Positions 35,706 through 45,808 of a stretch of DNA of 64,000 bases are shown in pieces. The notes beneath the pieces were generated by a model, which was given only the letters and a program-made list of their open reading frames with translations, was not told the DNA's origin and searched no databases. The stretch covers positions 1 through 64,000 of the forward strand of contig JAMLJD010000017.1 in assembly GCA_023953775.1 (NCBI GenBank). Reading direction: 5' to 3'. A program made the position numbers and the translations under genes. Origin of the DNA: Rhizobiaceae bacterium. GTDB taxonomy: Bacteria > Pseudomonadota > Alphaproteobacteria > Rhizobiales > Rhizobiaceae. Position 1 is the stretch's first letter, and every line of letters starts with the position of its first letter.

Positions 35706-36460
35706 TGACGATTTCTGGCAGGCACGCGCTCGTCACGGGCGGCAATGCGGGCATCGGAAAGGCGATCGCCATCGCCTACGCCGAGCAGGGAGTCGAGGTG
35801 ACGATCTGCGGTCGCCGTGAAGATGCATTGGCCAGCGTCGCCGAGACCTCCCCGAGGCTTCATGCCGTCACGGCTGACGTGACAGACGAGGCGTCGGTCG
35901 CCGCGCTGTATGAAACAGCCCAGGCCGCGCGCGGTCCGTTCGACATCGTCGTTGCCAATGCAGGCATGGCATCGAGTTCACCCGCGCACCGGACGACGCT
36001 CGATGAATGGAAGCGCATCGTCGACGTGAACCTGACCGGAGCCTTCCTCACGGTACGCCCCGCAATCAAGAGCATGACCGAACGCGGCAGCGGGCGGATC
36101 ATTTTCATCGCATCCGTGGCTGGGCTGCGTGGCTCCGCCTATGTCGCTCCGTACGTGGCCTCGAAGCATGGCGTCGTTGGTCTCATGCGGGCACTGGCCG
36201 CCGAGCTCTTGACGACGGGGGTCACCGTAAACGCGATCTGTCCGGCTTACGTTGAGACCGAGATGCTGGAGCAATCCATTGCCCGCGTCATGGAGAAGAC
36301 CGGGCGCAGCAGGCAGGAGGCGCGGCAGTACTTCACCGAGATCAATCCGAACCATCGGCTGATCCAGCCGGAGGAGGTCGCCGCCGCCGCGCTCTGGCTG
36401 GCGAGCGATGCCGCGATCTCGGTAACCGGTCAGCCGATCGCTATCTCGGGAGGCGGCTGA
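35705..36460 (+). CDS. SDR-family oxidoreductase
   Basis: A 251-residue short-chain dehydrogenase with the cofactor motif TGGNAGIGKA, the NAG motif (VVANAGMASS), catalytic Ser in IASVAGLRGSAYVAPYVASKHG and the YxxxK pair (Tyr, Lys) in the same segment. It starts in a TGATG overlap with the previous gene. Likely role: 3-hydroxyacyl-CoA dehydrogenase-like step, or reduction/oxidation of the ring ketone, after dearomatisation of anthraniloyl-CoA. Confidence 0.88.
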   Translation: MTISGRHALVTGGNAGIGKAIAIAYAEQGVEVTICGRREDALASVAETSPRLHAVTADVTDEASVAALYETAQAARGPFDIVVANAGMASSSPAHRTTLDEWKRIVDVNLTGAFLTVRPAIKSMTERGSGRIIFIASVAGLRGSAYVAPYVASKHGVVGLMRALAAELLTTGVTVNAICPAYVETEMLEQSIARVMEKTGRSRQEARQYFTEINPNHRLIQPEEVAAAALWLASDAAISVTGQPIAISGGG

Positions 36461-36933
36461 TGGTGAGCGCACCGCTGACGTCGCCGGTGATCCGGGAGGA
36501 CAACAAGGAACGTCTGCGGCTGTGGATCCGTATGCTTCGCGCCTCGCGGTCGATCGAGGCGGAGTTGCGCGAGCGCCTCAAGAATGAGTTCGAGTCGACA
36601 TTGCCGCGCTTCGACGTGATGGCCGCGCTCTATCGGCAGCCGGACGGCATGCTGATGAGCGACCTCTCGCGGTTCCTTCTGGTGTCGAACGGCAACGTCA
36701 CCGGTATCGTCGACCGGCTGGTGACGGACGGGTTGGTCAGCCGCGCGAAACGCGACGGCGATCGCCGAACCTCGATCGTGCGTCTGACGTCGTCCGGCAT
36801 GGCCGCCTTCGAGGCGATGGCGGAGGCTCACGAGGACTGGATCAACACCTATCTCCAGGGCGTCACGCCGGATCAGGCCGCGCGGCTGTCATCCATGTTG
36901 AAATCGTTCCAGAGCAATTGGGAGGGCGAATAA
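36460..36933 (+). CDS. MarR-family transcriptional regulator
   Basis: A 157-residue winged-helix regulator. The helix-turn-helix is in [28 protein letters not shown], and the wing [16 protein letters not shown] contains the DRR motif. It is embedded within the catabolic operon (TGATG overlaps at both ends), so it is probably autoregulated with the pathway. MarR repressors of hybrid aromatic-CoA pathways typically release DNA on binding an aryl-CoA ester, so anthraniloyl-CoA is a likely effector (inference). Confidence 0.9.
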   Translation: MVSAPLTSPVIREDNKERLRLWIRMLRASRSIEAELRERLKNEFESTLPRFDVMAALYRQPDGMLMSDLSRFLLVSNGNVTGIVDRLVTDGLVSRAKRDGDRRTSIVRLTSSGMAAFEAMAEAHEDWINTYLQGVTPDQAARLSSMLKSFQSNWEGE

Positions 36934-37745
36934 TGGCTGCGATGGCCGGCCTCGAGCCGAAACATTTCCTGTGGCGGGCCGGAAATGGCGTCGCGACCAT
37001 CCGCCTCGACCGGCCGGAGCGCAAGAACCCGCTGACCTTCGATTCCTACGCCGAATTGCGCGATACATTTCGCGCGCTCGTCTACGCCGATGACATCCAT
37101 GCCGTGGTGTTCCTGCCCAATGGCGGGAACTTCTGCTCGGGCGGTGACGTCCACGACATCATCGGACCGCTGGTGGCGATGGACATGAAGGGGCTGCTCG
37201 CCTTCACGCGTATGACCGGCGATCTCGTCAAGGCGATGATCGGCTGTGGTAAGCCGATCGTGACTGCCGTCGACGGCGTGGCCGTCGGTGCCGGGGCGAT
37301 CGTTGCGATGGCGTCCGACATTCGGCTTGCAACACCGCAGGCCAAGACGGCGTTCCTGTTTACCCGCGTCGGCCTTGCCGGCTGCGACATGGGCGCCTGC
37401 GCGATGCTGCCGCGAATCATCGGGCAGGGCCGGGCGGCCGAACTGCTCTACACAGGCCGTTCGATGAGCGCCGAGGAAGGCGAGCGCTGGGGCTTTTACA
37501 ACCGGATCGTGTCGCCCGAGGCTCTGGAGGCCGAGGCAACGAGCCTCGCCGATCGCATCGTTTCAGGGCCGACCTTCGCGCACGGCATCACCAAGACGCA
37601 GCTCAATCAGGAATGGTCGATGGGGCTTGAGCAGGCGATCGAGGCGGAAGCCCAGGCCCAGGCGATCTGCATGCAGACCGCGGATTTTGAGCGCGCCTAC
37701 CGCGCCTTCGTCGAGAAGAAACAACCCGTGTTCGAGGGCGACTGA
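36933..37745 (+). CDS. enoyl-CoA hydratase/isomerase family protein
   Basis: A 270-residue crotonase-fold protein. The oxyanion-hole motif is [13 protein letters not shown], and [23 protein letters not shown] is the second conserved block. The first usual catalytic Glu appears missing: the [21 protein letters not shown] block has Arg where hydratases have Glu. The second is kept in RAAELLYTG. It may therefore catalyse ring hydration, cleavage or isomerisation rather than plain hydration. Start at 36933 (TAATG overlap). Confidence 0.87.
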   Translation: MAAMAGLEPKHFLWRAGNGVATIRLDRPERKNPLTFDSYAELRDTFRALVYADDIHAVVFLPNGGNFCSGGDVHDIIGPLVAMDMKGLLAFTRMTGDLVKAMIGCGKPIVTAVDGVAVGAGAIVAMASDIRLATPQAKTAFLFTRVGLAGCDMGACAMLPRIIGQGRAAELLYTGRSMSAEEGERWGFYNRIVSPEALEAEATSLADRIVSGPTFAHGITKTQLNQEWSMGLEQAIEAEAQAQAICMQTADFERAYRAFVEKKQPVFEGD

Positions 37746-38893
37746 TGCCCGACCGCTCCTTCCTCGGCTGGCCGTTCTTCGACGAGCGACACCGCGATCA
37801 TGCGCGTCGCCTCGACGAGTGGTGCGCGCGCCACCTGCCGGTCGCGCATGGGGATGTCGACAACGCATGCCGCAATCTTGTTGCAATGCTTGGTCGTGAC
37901 GGTTGGCTGATGCCGACGGCCGTCGAGCCGGAGGGCGACGGCGTGCTCGACGTGCGAACGCTTTGCCTCACGCGCGAGACGCTCGCCCGTCATGACGGGC
38001 TCGCCGATTTCGCATTCGCGATGCAGGGGCTGGGCACCGGCGCGATCAGCTTGTTCGGGACGCCCGAGCAGAAGCGCTGGCTCGACAAGACGCGACATGG
38101 TGCTGCGATCTCCGCCTTCGCGCTGTCGGAGCCGCGCTCGGGATCCGACGTGGCAAACATGGACATGACGGCGACCCGCGACGGCCACGACTATGTTCTG
38201 TCAGGCGAAAAGACATGGATTTCCAACGGCGGGATCGCCGATCTCTATGTCGTCTTCGCGCGAACCGGCGAGGCTCCGGGCGCAAGGGGCATCTCGGCCT
38301 TTCTCGTGCCTGGCGATACGGCAGGCTTGTCCGTGGCCGAGCGTCTGGAGGTAATCGCGCCGCATCCGCTGGCGCGGCTCGCCTTCGACGACGTGCGCGT
38401 TCCAGCCTCAGCGATGATCGGCGACCCGGGCCAGGGTTTCCGTATCGCGATGTCGGTGCTCGACGTGTTCCGGTCCACGGTTGGCGCGGCAGCGCTGGGC
38501 TTCGCGCGTCGGGCTCTGGACGAAACGATCGCCCGTGCGGGATCGCGCGAGCTGTTCGGCGCGCCGCTCGGAGACCTGCAGATGGTCCAGGGGCACATCG
38601 CCGACATGGCGCTCGATGTGGATGCGGCTGCGCTGCTGGTCTACCGTGCGGCGTGGACCAAGGACATGGGTGCACCGCGCGTTACCCGTGAGGCGGCGAT
38701 GGCGAAGCTGTTCGCGACCGACCGCGCGCAGTCGGTGATCGACCGCGCGGTTCAGATCCATGGCGGCGACGGGGTGCGCAAGGGCCATATCGTCGAGAGC
38801 CTGTATCGCGAGATCCGGGCATTGCGCATCTACGAAGGCGCGTCCGATGTCCAGAAGGTTGTGATCGCGCGCCAGACAATGGGAGCATCGTGA
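37745..38893 (+). CDS. acyl-CoA dehydrogenase
   Basis: A 382-residue FAD acyl-CoA dehydrogenase of normal length. Visible are [17 protein letters not shown] (substrate/FAD region), [53 protein letters not shown], with the catalytic base probably the Glu in IYEGAS. It overlaps its neighbours by 1-4 bases. Likely to oxidise a ring-opened or alicyclic CoA thioester in the anthraniloyl-CoA route. Confidence 0.9.
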   Translation: MPDRSFLGWPFFDERHRDHARRLDEWCARHLPVAHGDVDNACRNLVAMLGRDGWLMPTAVEPEGDGVLDVRTLCLTRETLARHDGLADFAFAMQGLGTGAISLFGTPEQKRWLDKTRHGAAISAFALSEPRSGSDVANMDMTATRDGHDYVLSGEKTWISNGGIADLYVVFARTGEAPGARGISAFLVPGDTAGLSVAERLEVIAPHPLARLAFDDVRVPASAMIGDPGQGFRIAMSVLDVFRSTVGAAALGFARRALDETIARAGSRELFGAPLGDLQMVQGHIADMALDVDAAALLVYRAAWTKDMGAPRVTREAAMAKLFATDRAQSVIDRAVQIHGGDGVRKGHIVESLYREIRALRIYEGASDVQKVVIARQTMGAS

Positions 38894-40524
38894 TGAAAGA
38901 CGCGCTCGGACCCTCCGCTCACGTCGATACGTTCTCTCGCGACAACCTGCCGCCGCGCGACCAATGGCCGGATCTTTTGCTCGACGGCTTCGACTACCCC
39001 GAATACCTCAACGCCGCAGTCGAGCTGACCGACCGGATGGTGGAAAAGGGATTCGGCGACCACACGGCGCTGATCGGCAATGGCCGCCGCCGCACCTACA
39101 AGGAACTCGCGGACTGGACCAATCGCCTCGCGCACGCTCTGGTCGAGGACTATGGAGTGAAGCCGGGCAACCGCGTGCTGATCCGCTCGGCCAACAATCC
39201 CGCGATGGTCGCGTGCTGGCTTGCAGCGACCAAGGCTGGCGCGGTCGTCGTCAATACCATGCCGATGCTGCGCGCCGGCGAACTCGCCAAGATCGTCGAC
39301 AAGGCGGAGATAACCGTCGCACTCTGCGACACGCGACTGATGGACGAGGTGGTCGCTTGCGCCAAGGGCAGCAGCTTTCTCAAGCAGGTGGTCGGCTTCG
39401 ACGGAACCGCAAACCATGATGCCGAACTCGACCGCATCGCACTCAACAAGCCGGTGCGTTTCGATGCAGTGAAGACTGGGCGCGACGACGTGGCGCTGCT
39501 TGGTTTCACTTCCGGAACGACCGGTATTCCAAAAGCCACGATGCACTTTCATCGTGACCTCCTCATCATTGCCGACGGCTATGCGAAGGAGGTGCTGCAG
39601 GTGACGCCCGACGACGTCTTCGTCGGATCGCCTCCCCTGGCCTTTACGTTCGGGCTTGGAGGGTTGGCCATCTTCCCATTGCGTTTCGGTGCCGCGGCGA
39701 CGCTTCTGGAGAACGCTTCACCGCCCAATATGATCGAGATCATCGAGACCTACCGGGCAACTGTCAGCTTCACCGCGCCGACCGCCTATCGCGCGATGAT
39801 GGCCGCGATAGACCAGGGGGCCGACCTGTCCTCGTTGCGGGTCGCGGTCTCGGCGGGAGAGACTCTGCCTGCGCCGGTCTTCGAGGAGTGGACGAGGAAA
39901 ACTGGCAAGCCGATTCTAGACGGCATAGGCGCAACGGAGATGCTGCATATCTTCATTTCGAACCGCTTCGACGATATGCATCCGGCGACCACCGGGCGAC
40001 CCGTGACCGGCTACGAAGCCAGGATCGTCGACGAAGACATGGCCGAGCTAGCACCCGGCACGATCGGTCGGCTGGCCGTGCGCGGGCCCACCGGATGCCG
40101 CTATCTCGCTGACGACAGGCAGCGCGACTATGTCCGTGACGGCTGGAACCTGACCGGTGATTCATTTCTCCAGGACGAAGACGGCCGCTTTCATTTTGCG
40201 GCCCGTTCGGACGATATGATCATTTCCTCCGGCTACAATATCGCCGGCCCCGAGGTCGAGGCGGCGCTGCTGGCTCACGCCGACGTTGCGGAATGCGCGG
40301 TGATCGGTATTGCCGACGAAAGCCGCGGCCAGATCGTCGAGGCGCATGTCGTGCTAGTCGCCGGCGTCAAGGGTGATGACGCGGCAAGGCAGCGTCTGCA
40401 GGATCACGTCAAGGCAACCATCGCGCCCTACAAATATCCGCGCTCCATTGTCTTCGTCGATGCGCTGCCCAAGACCCAGACGGGCAAGATCCAGCGGTTC
40501 CGGCTTCGGGAGGCGCAGGGCTGA
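38893..40524 (+). CDS. abmG: 2-aminobenzoate--CoA ligase (benzoate-CoA ligase family)
   Basis: A 543-residue ANL-superfamily ligase. The phosphate-binding motif is LLGFTSGTTGIPKATMHFH, the acid-substrate region is ILDGIGATEMLHIFISNRF typical of benzoate/aminobenzoate ligases, and the C-terminal catalytic Lys is in LPKTQTGKIQRFRL. It activates anthranilate to anthraniloyl-CoA with ATP. kynU, which produces anthranilate, follows directly (TGATG), which makes 2-aminobenzoate the likely substrate over benzoate. ATG 38893 is preferred over GTG 38890. Confidence 0.88.
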   Translation: MKDALGPSAHVDTFSRDNLPPRDQWPDLLLDGFDYPEYLNAAVELTDRMVEKGFGDHTALIGNGRRRTYKELADWTNRLAHALVEDYGVKPGNRVLIRSANNPAMVACWLAATKAGAVVVNTMPMLRAGELAKIVDKAEITVALCDTRLMDEVVACAKGSSFLKQVVGFDGTANHDAELDRIALNKPVRFDAVKTGRDDVALLGFTSGTTGIPKATMHFHRDLLIIADGYAKEVLQVTPDDVFVGSPPLAFTFGLGGLAIFPLRFGAAATLLENASPPNMIEIIETYRATVSFTAPTAYRAMMAAIDQGADLSSLRVAVSAGETLPAPVFEEWTRKTGKPILDGIGATEMLHIFISNRFDDMHPATTGRPVTGYEARIVDEDMAELAPGTIGRLAVRGPTGCRYLADDRQRDYVRDGWNLTGDSFLQDEDGRFHFAARSDDMIISSGYNIAGPEVEAALLAHADVAECAVIGIADESRGQIVEAHVVLVAGVKGDDAARQRLQDHVKATIAPYKYPRSIVFVDALPKTQTGKIQRFRLREAQG

Positions 40525-41717
40525 TGACCGACTTCGCCGCAACACGGGCACAGTTCGACCTGCCGGAAAACGTCGTCTATCTCGACGGCAACTCGCTTGG
40601 ACCGCTGCCACGCGCGGCGCGCGAACGGTTGGCGCACGAAGTCGGCGACCATTGGGGCCGCCTGCTGATCCGCGGCTGGAACGAGGCCGGCTGGATCGAC
40701 CTCCCCGACCGGGTGGGCGACCGCATCGCGCGACTGATCGGTGCACCGGCCGGATCCGTGACTGCCGGCGATTCGACGTCGGTCAATCTGTACAAGGCGT
40801 TGACAGGCGCACTTTCGCTCGCCGGCGACCGTAAGGTCGTTCTGTCCGACAGCGGCAACTTCCCGACCGATCTCTATGTCGCCCAGATGGCGCTCGACGC
40901 TCTGGCTCGCGGCCACGAGCTCAAGGTCGTCGAACCGGAAGCGGTGGCCGATGCGATCGACAGCCGCGTCGCGGTCCTCATGCTGACCGAGGTCGATTAC
41001 CGGACCGGCCGGCTGCACGACATGCAGGCACTGACCGCGAAGGCACGCGACGCCGGCGCGATCACCATCTGGGACCTCGCCCACTCGGCCGGAGCGCTGC
41101 CGGTCGATCTGACGGGCGCCGGAGCCGATTTTGCCATCGGCTGTGGCTACAAATATCTCAACGGCGGTCCGGGCGCCCCGGCCTTCATCCATGTTCGACC
41201 GGACCTCGGCGACCGGATCACGCCGGCCCTCGCCGGCTGGATGGGCCACGAGGCGCCGTTCCTTTTCGACCCCGACTATCGGCCGGGCGCTGGCATCCAG
41301 CGCATGCGGGTCGGCACGCCGCCGATCCTGTCGATGGCCGCGCTCGACGCCGCGCTCGACGTCTGGGATGGCGTCGACATGCAGGCAGTCCGCCAGCAGT
41401 CGGCTGAGCTGACCGAACGTTTCATCGATGGCGTCGAAGCGCGATGTCCTGAGCTTAAGCTCGCCACCCCGCGCGATCCCGCGCGTCGCGGATCGCAGGT
41501 TTCGTTCCGGTTCGAGGAGGGGTATGCGGCGATGCAGGCGTTGATCGCACATGGCGTGATCGGCGACTTCCGGGCACCGGATATCATGCGGTTCGGATTC
41601 GCGCCGCTCTATGTCGGCACCGAGGAAGTCGACAGAGCGCTGGAGATTCTCGAAGCGGTGATGCGGAACAGGCTCTGGGGCCGCGCTGAATTTCGCAAGC
41701 GGAGCAAGGTAACATGA
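40524..41717 (+). CDS. kynU: kynureninase
   Basis: A 397-residue PLP enzyme that cleaves kynurenine to anthranilate and alanine. PLP Lys210 is in [11 protein letters not shown]. Other family motifs are [11 protein letters not shown] near the N-terminus, [27 protein letters not shown] (Asp contacting PLP) and [18 protein letters not shown]. It overlaps both neighbours by TGATG/ATGA, so it is strictly co-translated with the CoA ligase and kynA. Confidence 0.95.
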   Translation: MTDFAATRAQFDLPENVVYLDGNSLGPLPRAARERLAHEVGDHWGRLLIRGWNEAGWIDLPDRVGDRIARLIGAPAGSVTAGDSTSVNLYKALTGALSLAGDRKVVLSDSGNFPTDLYVAQMALDALARGHELKVVEPEAVADAIDSRVAVLMLTEVDYRTGRLHDMQALTAKARDAGAITIWDLAHSAGALPVDLTGAGADFAIGCGYKYLNGGPGAPAFIHVRPDLGDRITPALAGWMGHEAPFLFDPDYRPGAGIQRMRVGTPPILSMAALDAALDVWDGVDMQAVRQQSAELTERFIDGVEARCPELKLATPRDPARRGSQVSFRFEEGYAAMQALIAHGVIGDFRAPDIMRFGFAPLYVGTEEVDRALEILEAVMRNRLWGRAEFRKRSKVT

Positions 41718-42544
41718 GTTCGCGCTACGACCCCTCGGCTGAAGGCGCGCGTATGGATATGGCCGGCACCATGTCCTATTCCGAATATCTGAATCTCGAT
41801 CGTGTGCTCGCTGCGCAGCGGCCGTTGTCGGACTCCCCCGACGAGATGCTCTTCATCATCCAGCATCAGACATCTGAGCTGTGGATGAAGTTGGCAATCC
41901 ACGAAATCCGCTCAGCGAAGCTCGCAATCCACGACGACCGGCTGGAGCCGGCGTTCAAGATGCTGACCCGGGTCGCGCGCATCTTCGAACAGCTCAACGG
42001 CGCGTGGGACGTGCTGCGAACCATGACGCCAAGCGAATACACGTCGTTTCGCGGTGCCCTCGGCCGGTCGTCGGGCATTCAGTCCTGGCAGTATCGGGCA
42101 ATCGAATTCCTTGCAGGAAACCGCAATCTGGCAATGCTCCGGCCGCATGCGCATGACGCCACGGCGACGCAGATGCTTGAGACGATCCTCGCCGAACCCA
42201 GCCTCTACGATGAAGCGGTAATGCTACTCGGCCGTACGGGCTTCGACATTGGCGCGGAACGCGTTTCCTGGCGCGACCAGCGCCCGGAAAGCGAGACGGT
42301 CATGGCCGCATGGACAGCCATCTATCGTGAACCGGAAAGGTACTGGATGCTCTATGAACTAGCCGAGAAACTCGTTGATTTCGAGGACTATTTTCGCCGC
42401 TGGCGGTTCAATCACGTCACGACGGTCGAACGCATCATCGGGCTGAAACGCGGCACTGGCGGAACTCAGGGCGTCTCCTATCTGAGGCGAATGCTTGAAG
42501 TGGTGCTGTTTCCCGAACTCTGGAAGTTGAGAACGGAGCTTTGA
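41714..42544 (+). CDS. kynA: tryptophan 2,3-dioxygenase
   Basis: A 276-residue heme dioxygenase that converts L-tryptophan to N-formylkynurenine. Characteristic blocks are [32 protein letters not shown] (with the distal His) and the C-terminal [21 protein letters not shown] with the heme-ligand His, followed by [17 protein letters not shown] for substrate binding. Length is typical of bacterial TDO. Last enzyme gene of the operon begun at 33414. Confidence 0.95.
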   Translation: MSSRYDPSAEGARMDMAGTMSYSEYLNLDRVLAAQRPLSDSPDEMLFIIQHQTSELWMKLAIHEIRSAKLAIHDDRLEPAFKMLTRVARIFEQLNGAWDVLRTMTPSEYTSFRGALGRSSGIQSWQYRAIEFLAGNRNLAMLRPHAHDATATQMLETILAEPSLYDEAVMLLGRTGFDIGAERVSWRDQRPESETVMAAWTAIYREPERYWMLYELAEKLVDFEDYFRRWRFNHVTTVERIIGLKRGTGGTQGVSYLRRMLEVVLFPELWKLRTEL

Positions 42545-42562
42545 GACCGGCCCGGATATGGG

Positions 42563-42610
42563 GTCCAATAACAAAAAAAGTGCATTGGACTGGCGAAAGT
42601 CCGGATATTT
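42563..42610 (+). terminator. attenuator-like structure between kynA and LIV operon 2
   Basis: GTCCAAT (42563-42569) pairs with ATTGGAC (42584-42590) around an A-rich loop. GGACT (42587-42591) can instead pair with AGTCC (42598-42602), followed by CGGATATTTTT. The second structure is terminator-like, and the two cannot form together. Confidence 0.4.
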
Positions 42611-42653
42611 TTCCATCGTGGGAACTGGATTCTAAACTGAACGGGAGAAAAAA

Positions 42654-43793
42654 ATGAAGAAATTGATCGCGGCCGGCGTAGTCGGCCTCTCGCTGGGCAT
42701 TTCTGGCTTGGCATCAGCCGAATCGATCAAGGTCGGCATGATCACAACGCTTTCGGGCGGCGGGGCCGGTCTCGGTGTCGACGTGCGCGACGGCTTCATG
42801 CTGGCGCTAAAGAACGCTGGAAACACCGAGATCGAGGTGGTGACCGAGGATGACGGCCAGAAGCCGGAACTTGCCGTCCAGATTGCGGACAAGATGGTCC
42901 AGAGCGAGAAGGTCGATCTGCTGACCGGCATCATCTGGTCGAATCTGGCCATGGCTGTCGTGCCCGGCGTCGTTCAGCAGGACATCCTCTATCTGTCACC
43001 CAACGCCGGACCGTCGGCTCTCGCCGGCGCCATGTGCAACAAGAACTATTTCAACGTCGCCTGGCAGAACGACAATCTGCATGAGGCGATGGGTGCCTAC
43101 GCGAACGACGCCGGCTACAAGAAGGCCTATATCCTTGCGCCGAACTACCCGGCCGGCAAGGATGCGCTCACCGGCTTCAAGCGCTATTTCAAGGGCGATT
43201 TGGCGGGCGAGACATATACTCAGCTCGGCCAGACCGACTACGCCGCCGAAATCGCGCAGATCCGCGCCTCCGGGGCCGATGCGATCTTCTTCTTCCTGCC
43301 GGGCGGCATGGGGATCGCCTTCATGAAGCAATACGCCCAGTCGGATGTCGGCCTGCCGGTTCTCGGGCCTGCATTCTCCTTCAGCCAGGACATCCTCGGC
43401 GCGGTCGGCGACGCGGCACTGGGGGTCAAGAACTCCTCGCAATGGTCGAAAGACATCGACAACGCCGCCAACAAGAAATTCGTCGAAAGCTTCCAGGCCG
43501 AATATGGCCGACTGCCGTCACTCTACGCGAGCCAGGGTTACGACACCGCGAATCTGATCATCGCCGCCGCGTCAAAAGCGTCGGTAAAGGACAAGGACGC
43601 GTTCCGCGCCGCCGTCAAGGAAGCTGAATTCGAATCGGTCCGCGGCGACTTCAGGTTCGGCAACAACAATCATCCGATCCAGGATATCTACGTTCGTGAG
43701 GTGGTGAAGGAAGGCGATGTGCTGACCAACAAGATCGTCGGCACTGCGTTCGAAGACCATCAGGACGCCTACGCTGCCGAGTGCAAGATGTAG
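42654..43793 (+). CDS. ABC transporter substrate-binding protein (LIV/aromatic type)
   Basis: A 379-residue type I periplasmic binding protein with a Sec signal (MKKLIAAGVVGLSLGISGLASA, cleavage about 22). Landmarks are KVGMITTLSGGGAGLGVDVRDGF, VTEDDGQKPELAVQIADKMV and SPNAGPSALAGAMCNKNYFNVAW with two Cys. It begins a five-gene importer directly downstream of the kynurenine operon. Binding proteins of this subfamily often carry aromatic acids, so tryptophan, kynurenine or anthranilate are candidate ligands (inference). ATG at 42654 has GGGAG upstream. Confidence 0.92.
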   Translation: MKKLIAAGVVGLSLGISGLASAESIKVGMITTLSGGGAGLGVDVRDGFMLALKNAGNTEIEVVTEDDGQKPELAVQIADKMVQSEKVDLLTGIIWSNLAMAVVPGVVQQDILYLSPNAGPSALAGAMCNKNYFNVAWQNDNLHEAMGAYANDAGYKKAYILAPNYPAGKDALTGFKRYFKGDLAGETYTQLGQTDYAAEIAQIRASGADAIFFFLPGGMGIAFMKQYAQSDVGLPVLGPAFSFSQDILGAVGDAALGVKNSSQWSKDIDNAANKKFVESFQAEYGRLPSLYASQGYDTANLIIAAASKASVKDKDAFRAAVKEAEFESVRGDFRFGNNNHPIQDIYVREVVKEGDVLTNKIVGTAFEDHQDAYAAECKM

Positions 43794-43812
43794 GCCAATC
43801 AACAGCCCATTC

Positions 43813-43837
43813 GCCCTCCCGGTCGTCCCGGGAGGGC
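43813..43837 (+). terminator. intercistronic hairpin after the LIV-2 binding protein gene
   Basis: GCCCTCCCGG and CCGGGAGGGC form a perfect 10-bp stem with a 5-base loop in the 103-bp gap before livH. It is followed by AAGCG rather than U-rich sequence, so partial attenuation or transcript stabilisation is more likely than full termination. Confidence 0.65.
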
Positions 43838-43896
43838 AAGCGTGGGGCCGGCCCGCCGCCCCGATCCCGCGACCAAACGCATAGCGGAACCGCACC

Positions 43897-44817
43897 TTGA
43901 CCCTTGCGCTTTTTATCGAGCAGCTTCTCAACGGCATTCAGCTCGGCGTCATGCTGTTCCTCATGGCAGCAGGGCTGACGCTGATTTTCGGGGTCATGGG
44001 GCTGATCAATCTGGCTCACGGCTCGTTCTACATGATCGGCGCCTTTGCCTGTGCCGCAGTGGCGGCCGCCACAGGCTCGTTCTGGCTCGGGCTCGCTGCA
44101 AGCCTAGCCGCCGCGGCCCTGGTCGGCGCACTGGTGGAAATGACCGTTATCCGACGATTGTACGAACGCGATCATCTCGACCAGGTTCTTGCGACCTTCG
44201 CCCTGATCCTGATCTTTTCGGAAGGAACCCGCTGGCTGTTCGGGTCCTTTCCGCTCTATCTCGATATCCCGCAGGTTCTCTCCGGCACCATCGATCTGCC
44301 GGGCGGCTCGCGCTATCAGCTCTATCGAATGGCCATCATCGGTGTCGGCGTGGCGGTTGCTGGCGGCCTCTATCTGCTCATCGCGCGGACCCGCCTCGGA
44401 ATGCGCATCCGCGCCGGCGAAGCGGATCGCGAGATGATCGGCGCGCTCGGTGTCGATATCCGCACGCTGTATACGGTGGTCTTCGCACTCGGCGCCGCGC
44501 TGGCGGGGCTGGCCGGTGCGATGGTCGGGGCCCTGCAGTCGGTGCAGGTCGGCATGGGCGAACCGGTCCTGATCCTCGCCTTTGTGGTAATCGTCATCGG
44601 CGGCATCGGATCGATCAAGGGCGCCCTGATCGGCGCCATACTGGTCGGTGTCGTAGACACTATGGGGCGGTTCCTCCTGCCCCAGTTTTTCATCAGTTTC
44701 ATGGGCCCGTCTCAAGGGACCGCGGTCGGCTCGGCACTGGCGTCGATGCTGATCTATATCCTAATGGCGCTCATCCTGGCGGTCCGCCCAAGCGGCCTGT
44801 TCGCAGCGAAAGGCTGA
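43897..44817 (+). CDS. livH: branched-chain amino acid-type ABC permease LivH
   Basis: A 306-residue permease with about eight to nine membrane segments, starting at a TTG (43897), which gives the family N-terminus (M)TLALFIEQLLNGIQLGVMLFL. Motifs: AAGLTLIFGVMGLINLAHGSFYMIGA, MRIRAGEADREMIGALGVDIRTLYT and VIVIGGIGSIKGALIGAILVG. The unusual TTG start together with the hairpin upstream may lower permease expression relative to the binding protein. Confidence 0.9.
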   Translation: MTLALFIEQLLNGIQLGVMLFLMAAGLTLIFGVMGLINLAHGSFYMIGAFACAAVAAATGSFWLGLAASLAAAALVGALVEMTVIRRLYERDHLDQVLATFALILIFSEGTRWLFGSFPLYLDIPQVLSGTIDLPGGSRYQLYRMAIIGVGVAVAGGLYLLIARTRLGMRIRAGEADREMIGALGVDIRTLYTVVFALGAALAGLAGAMVGALQSVQVGMGEPVLILAFVVIVIGGIGSIKGALIGAILVGVVDTMGRFLLPQFFISFMGPSQGTAVGSALASMLIYILMALILAVRPSGLFAAKG

Positions 44818-44821
44818 CGTC

Positions 44822-45808
44822 ATGGAGATCGGTCGGGAAGGCGTCATCAATATCGTCGTTGCGGTCGCCCTTCTTGCAATTCCCTTTGCGGCTGTGGTCC
44901 TCGATGAGACCTTTTACATCACGCTTGCTACGCGCATGGCGATACTGGCCCTGGCCGCTGTCGGCCTGAACTTCGCACTCGGGCTTGGGGGGCTGGTTTC
45001 GTTTGGCCATGCCGCCTTTTTTGGTCTGGGTGGCTACGCCGCCGGCATTCTCGCTACCCATGCATTCAACGCCGAGCCACTTTTGTTGTGGCCGATAGAG
45101 ATTCTCGGTTCCAACAGCATGCCGGTCATATGGCTCACGGCGATCGCGATCAGCGCGCTGGTTGCGCTGCCCATTGGCGCGATCAGTCTGCGAACCACGG
45201 GCGTCTACTTCATCATGATCACGCTCGCTTTCGCCCAGATGATCTACTATTTCGCGATCTCCTGGCCGGCCTATGGCGGCGAGGACGGCCTGTCGATCTA
45301 TGTCCGAAACGGCTTTCCGGGCGTCAACACGCTCAATCCCCTGACCTTCTTCCTGATCTGCTACACCCTGCTGATCGTCGCTCTCTTCCTGTTTGCGGTC
45401 TTCAAGGATTCGCGCTTTGGCGCCGCGCTCCAGGCCGCGCGCCAGAACGAGACCCGCGTCGCGGCCGTCGGTATCGCGCCCTACCGCATCAGGCTCGCAG
45501 CCTTCGTCATATCGGCCGCGATCGCGGGCCTCGCAGGCGCGCTGTTCGCGGACCTCAACCGGTTCGTCAGCCCGTCCATGCTCTCCTGGCAGATGTCGGG
45601 CGAACTCATCATCCTGATCATTCTCGGCGGAACGGGACGGCTCTTCGGTCCGGTCGCCGGCGCGATGATCTTCGTTCTGGTCGAGTATTTCCTTGGCGGT
45701 ATCACCGAGCGATGGCAGTTCTTCCTCGGATTGACCCTGCTGGTGGTCGTGCTGTTCGCGCGGGGCGGCTTCATTGGTCTCGTGGCGGGGAGAACCAGAC
45801 ATGAATGA
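44822..45808 (+). CDS. livM: branched-chain amino acid-type ABC permease LivM
   Basis: A 328-residue permease, 4 bp after livH. LivM motifs GLNFALGLGGLVSFGHAAFFGLGGYAAG, SLRTTGVYFIMITLAFAQMIYY, ARQNETRVAAVGIAPYRIRLAAF and ILGGTGRLFGPVAGAMIFV are present. It ends in an 8-base overlap with livG. Confidence 0.93.
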   Translation: MEIGREGVINIVVAVALLAIPFAAVVLDETFYITLATRMAILALAAVGLNFALGLGGLVSFGHAAFFGLGGYAAGILATHAFNAEPLLLWPIEILGSNSMPVIWLTAIAISALVALPIGAISLRTTGVYFIMITLAFAQMIYYFAISWPAYGGEDGLSIYVRNGFPGVNTLNPLTFFLICYTLLIVALFLFAVFKDSRFGAALQAARQNETRVAAVGIAPYRIRLAAFVISAAIAGLAGALFADLNRFVSPSMLSWQMSGELIILIILGGTGRLFGPVAGAMIFVLVEYFLGGITERWQFFLGLTLLVVVLFARGGFIGLVAGRTRHE

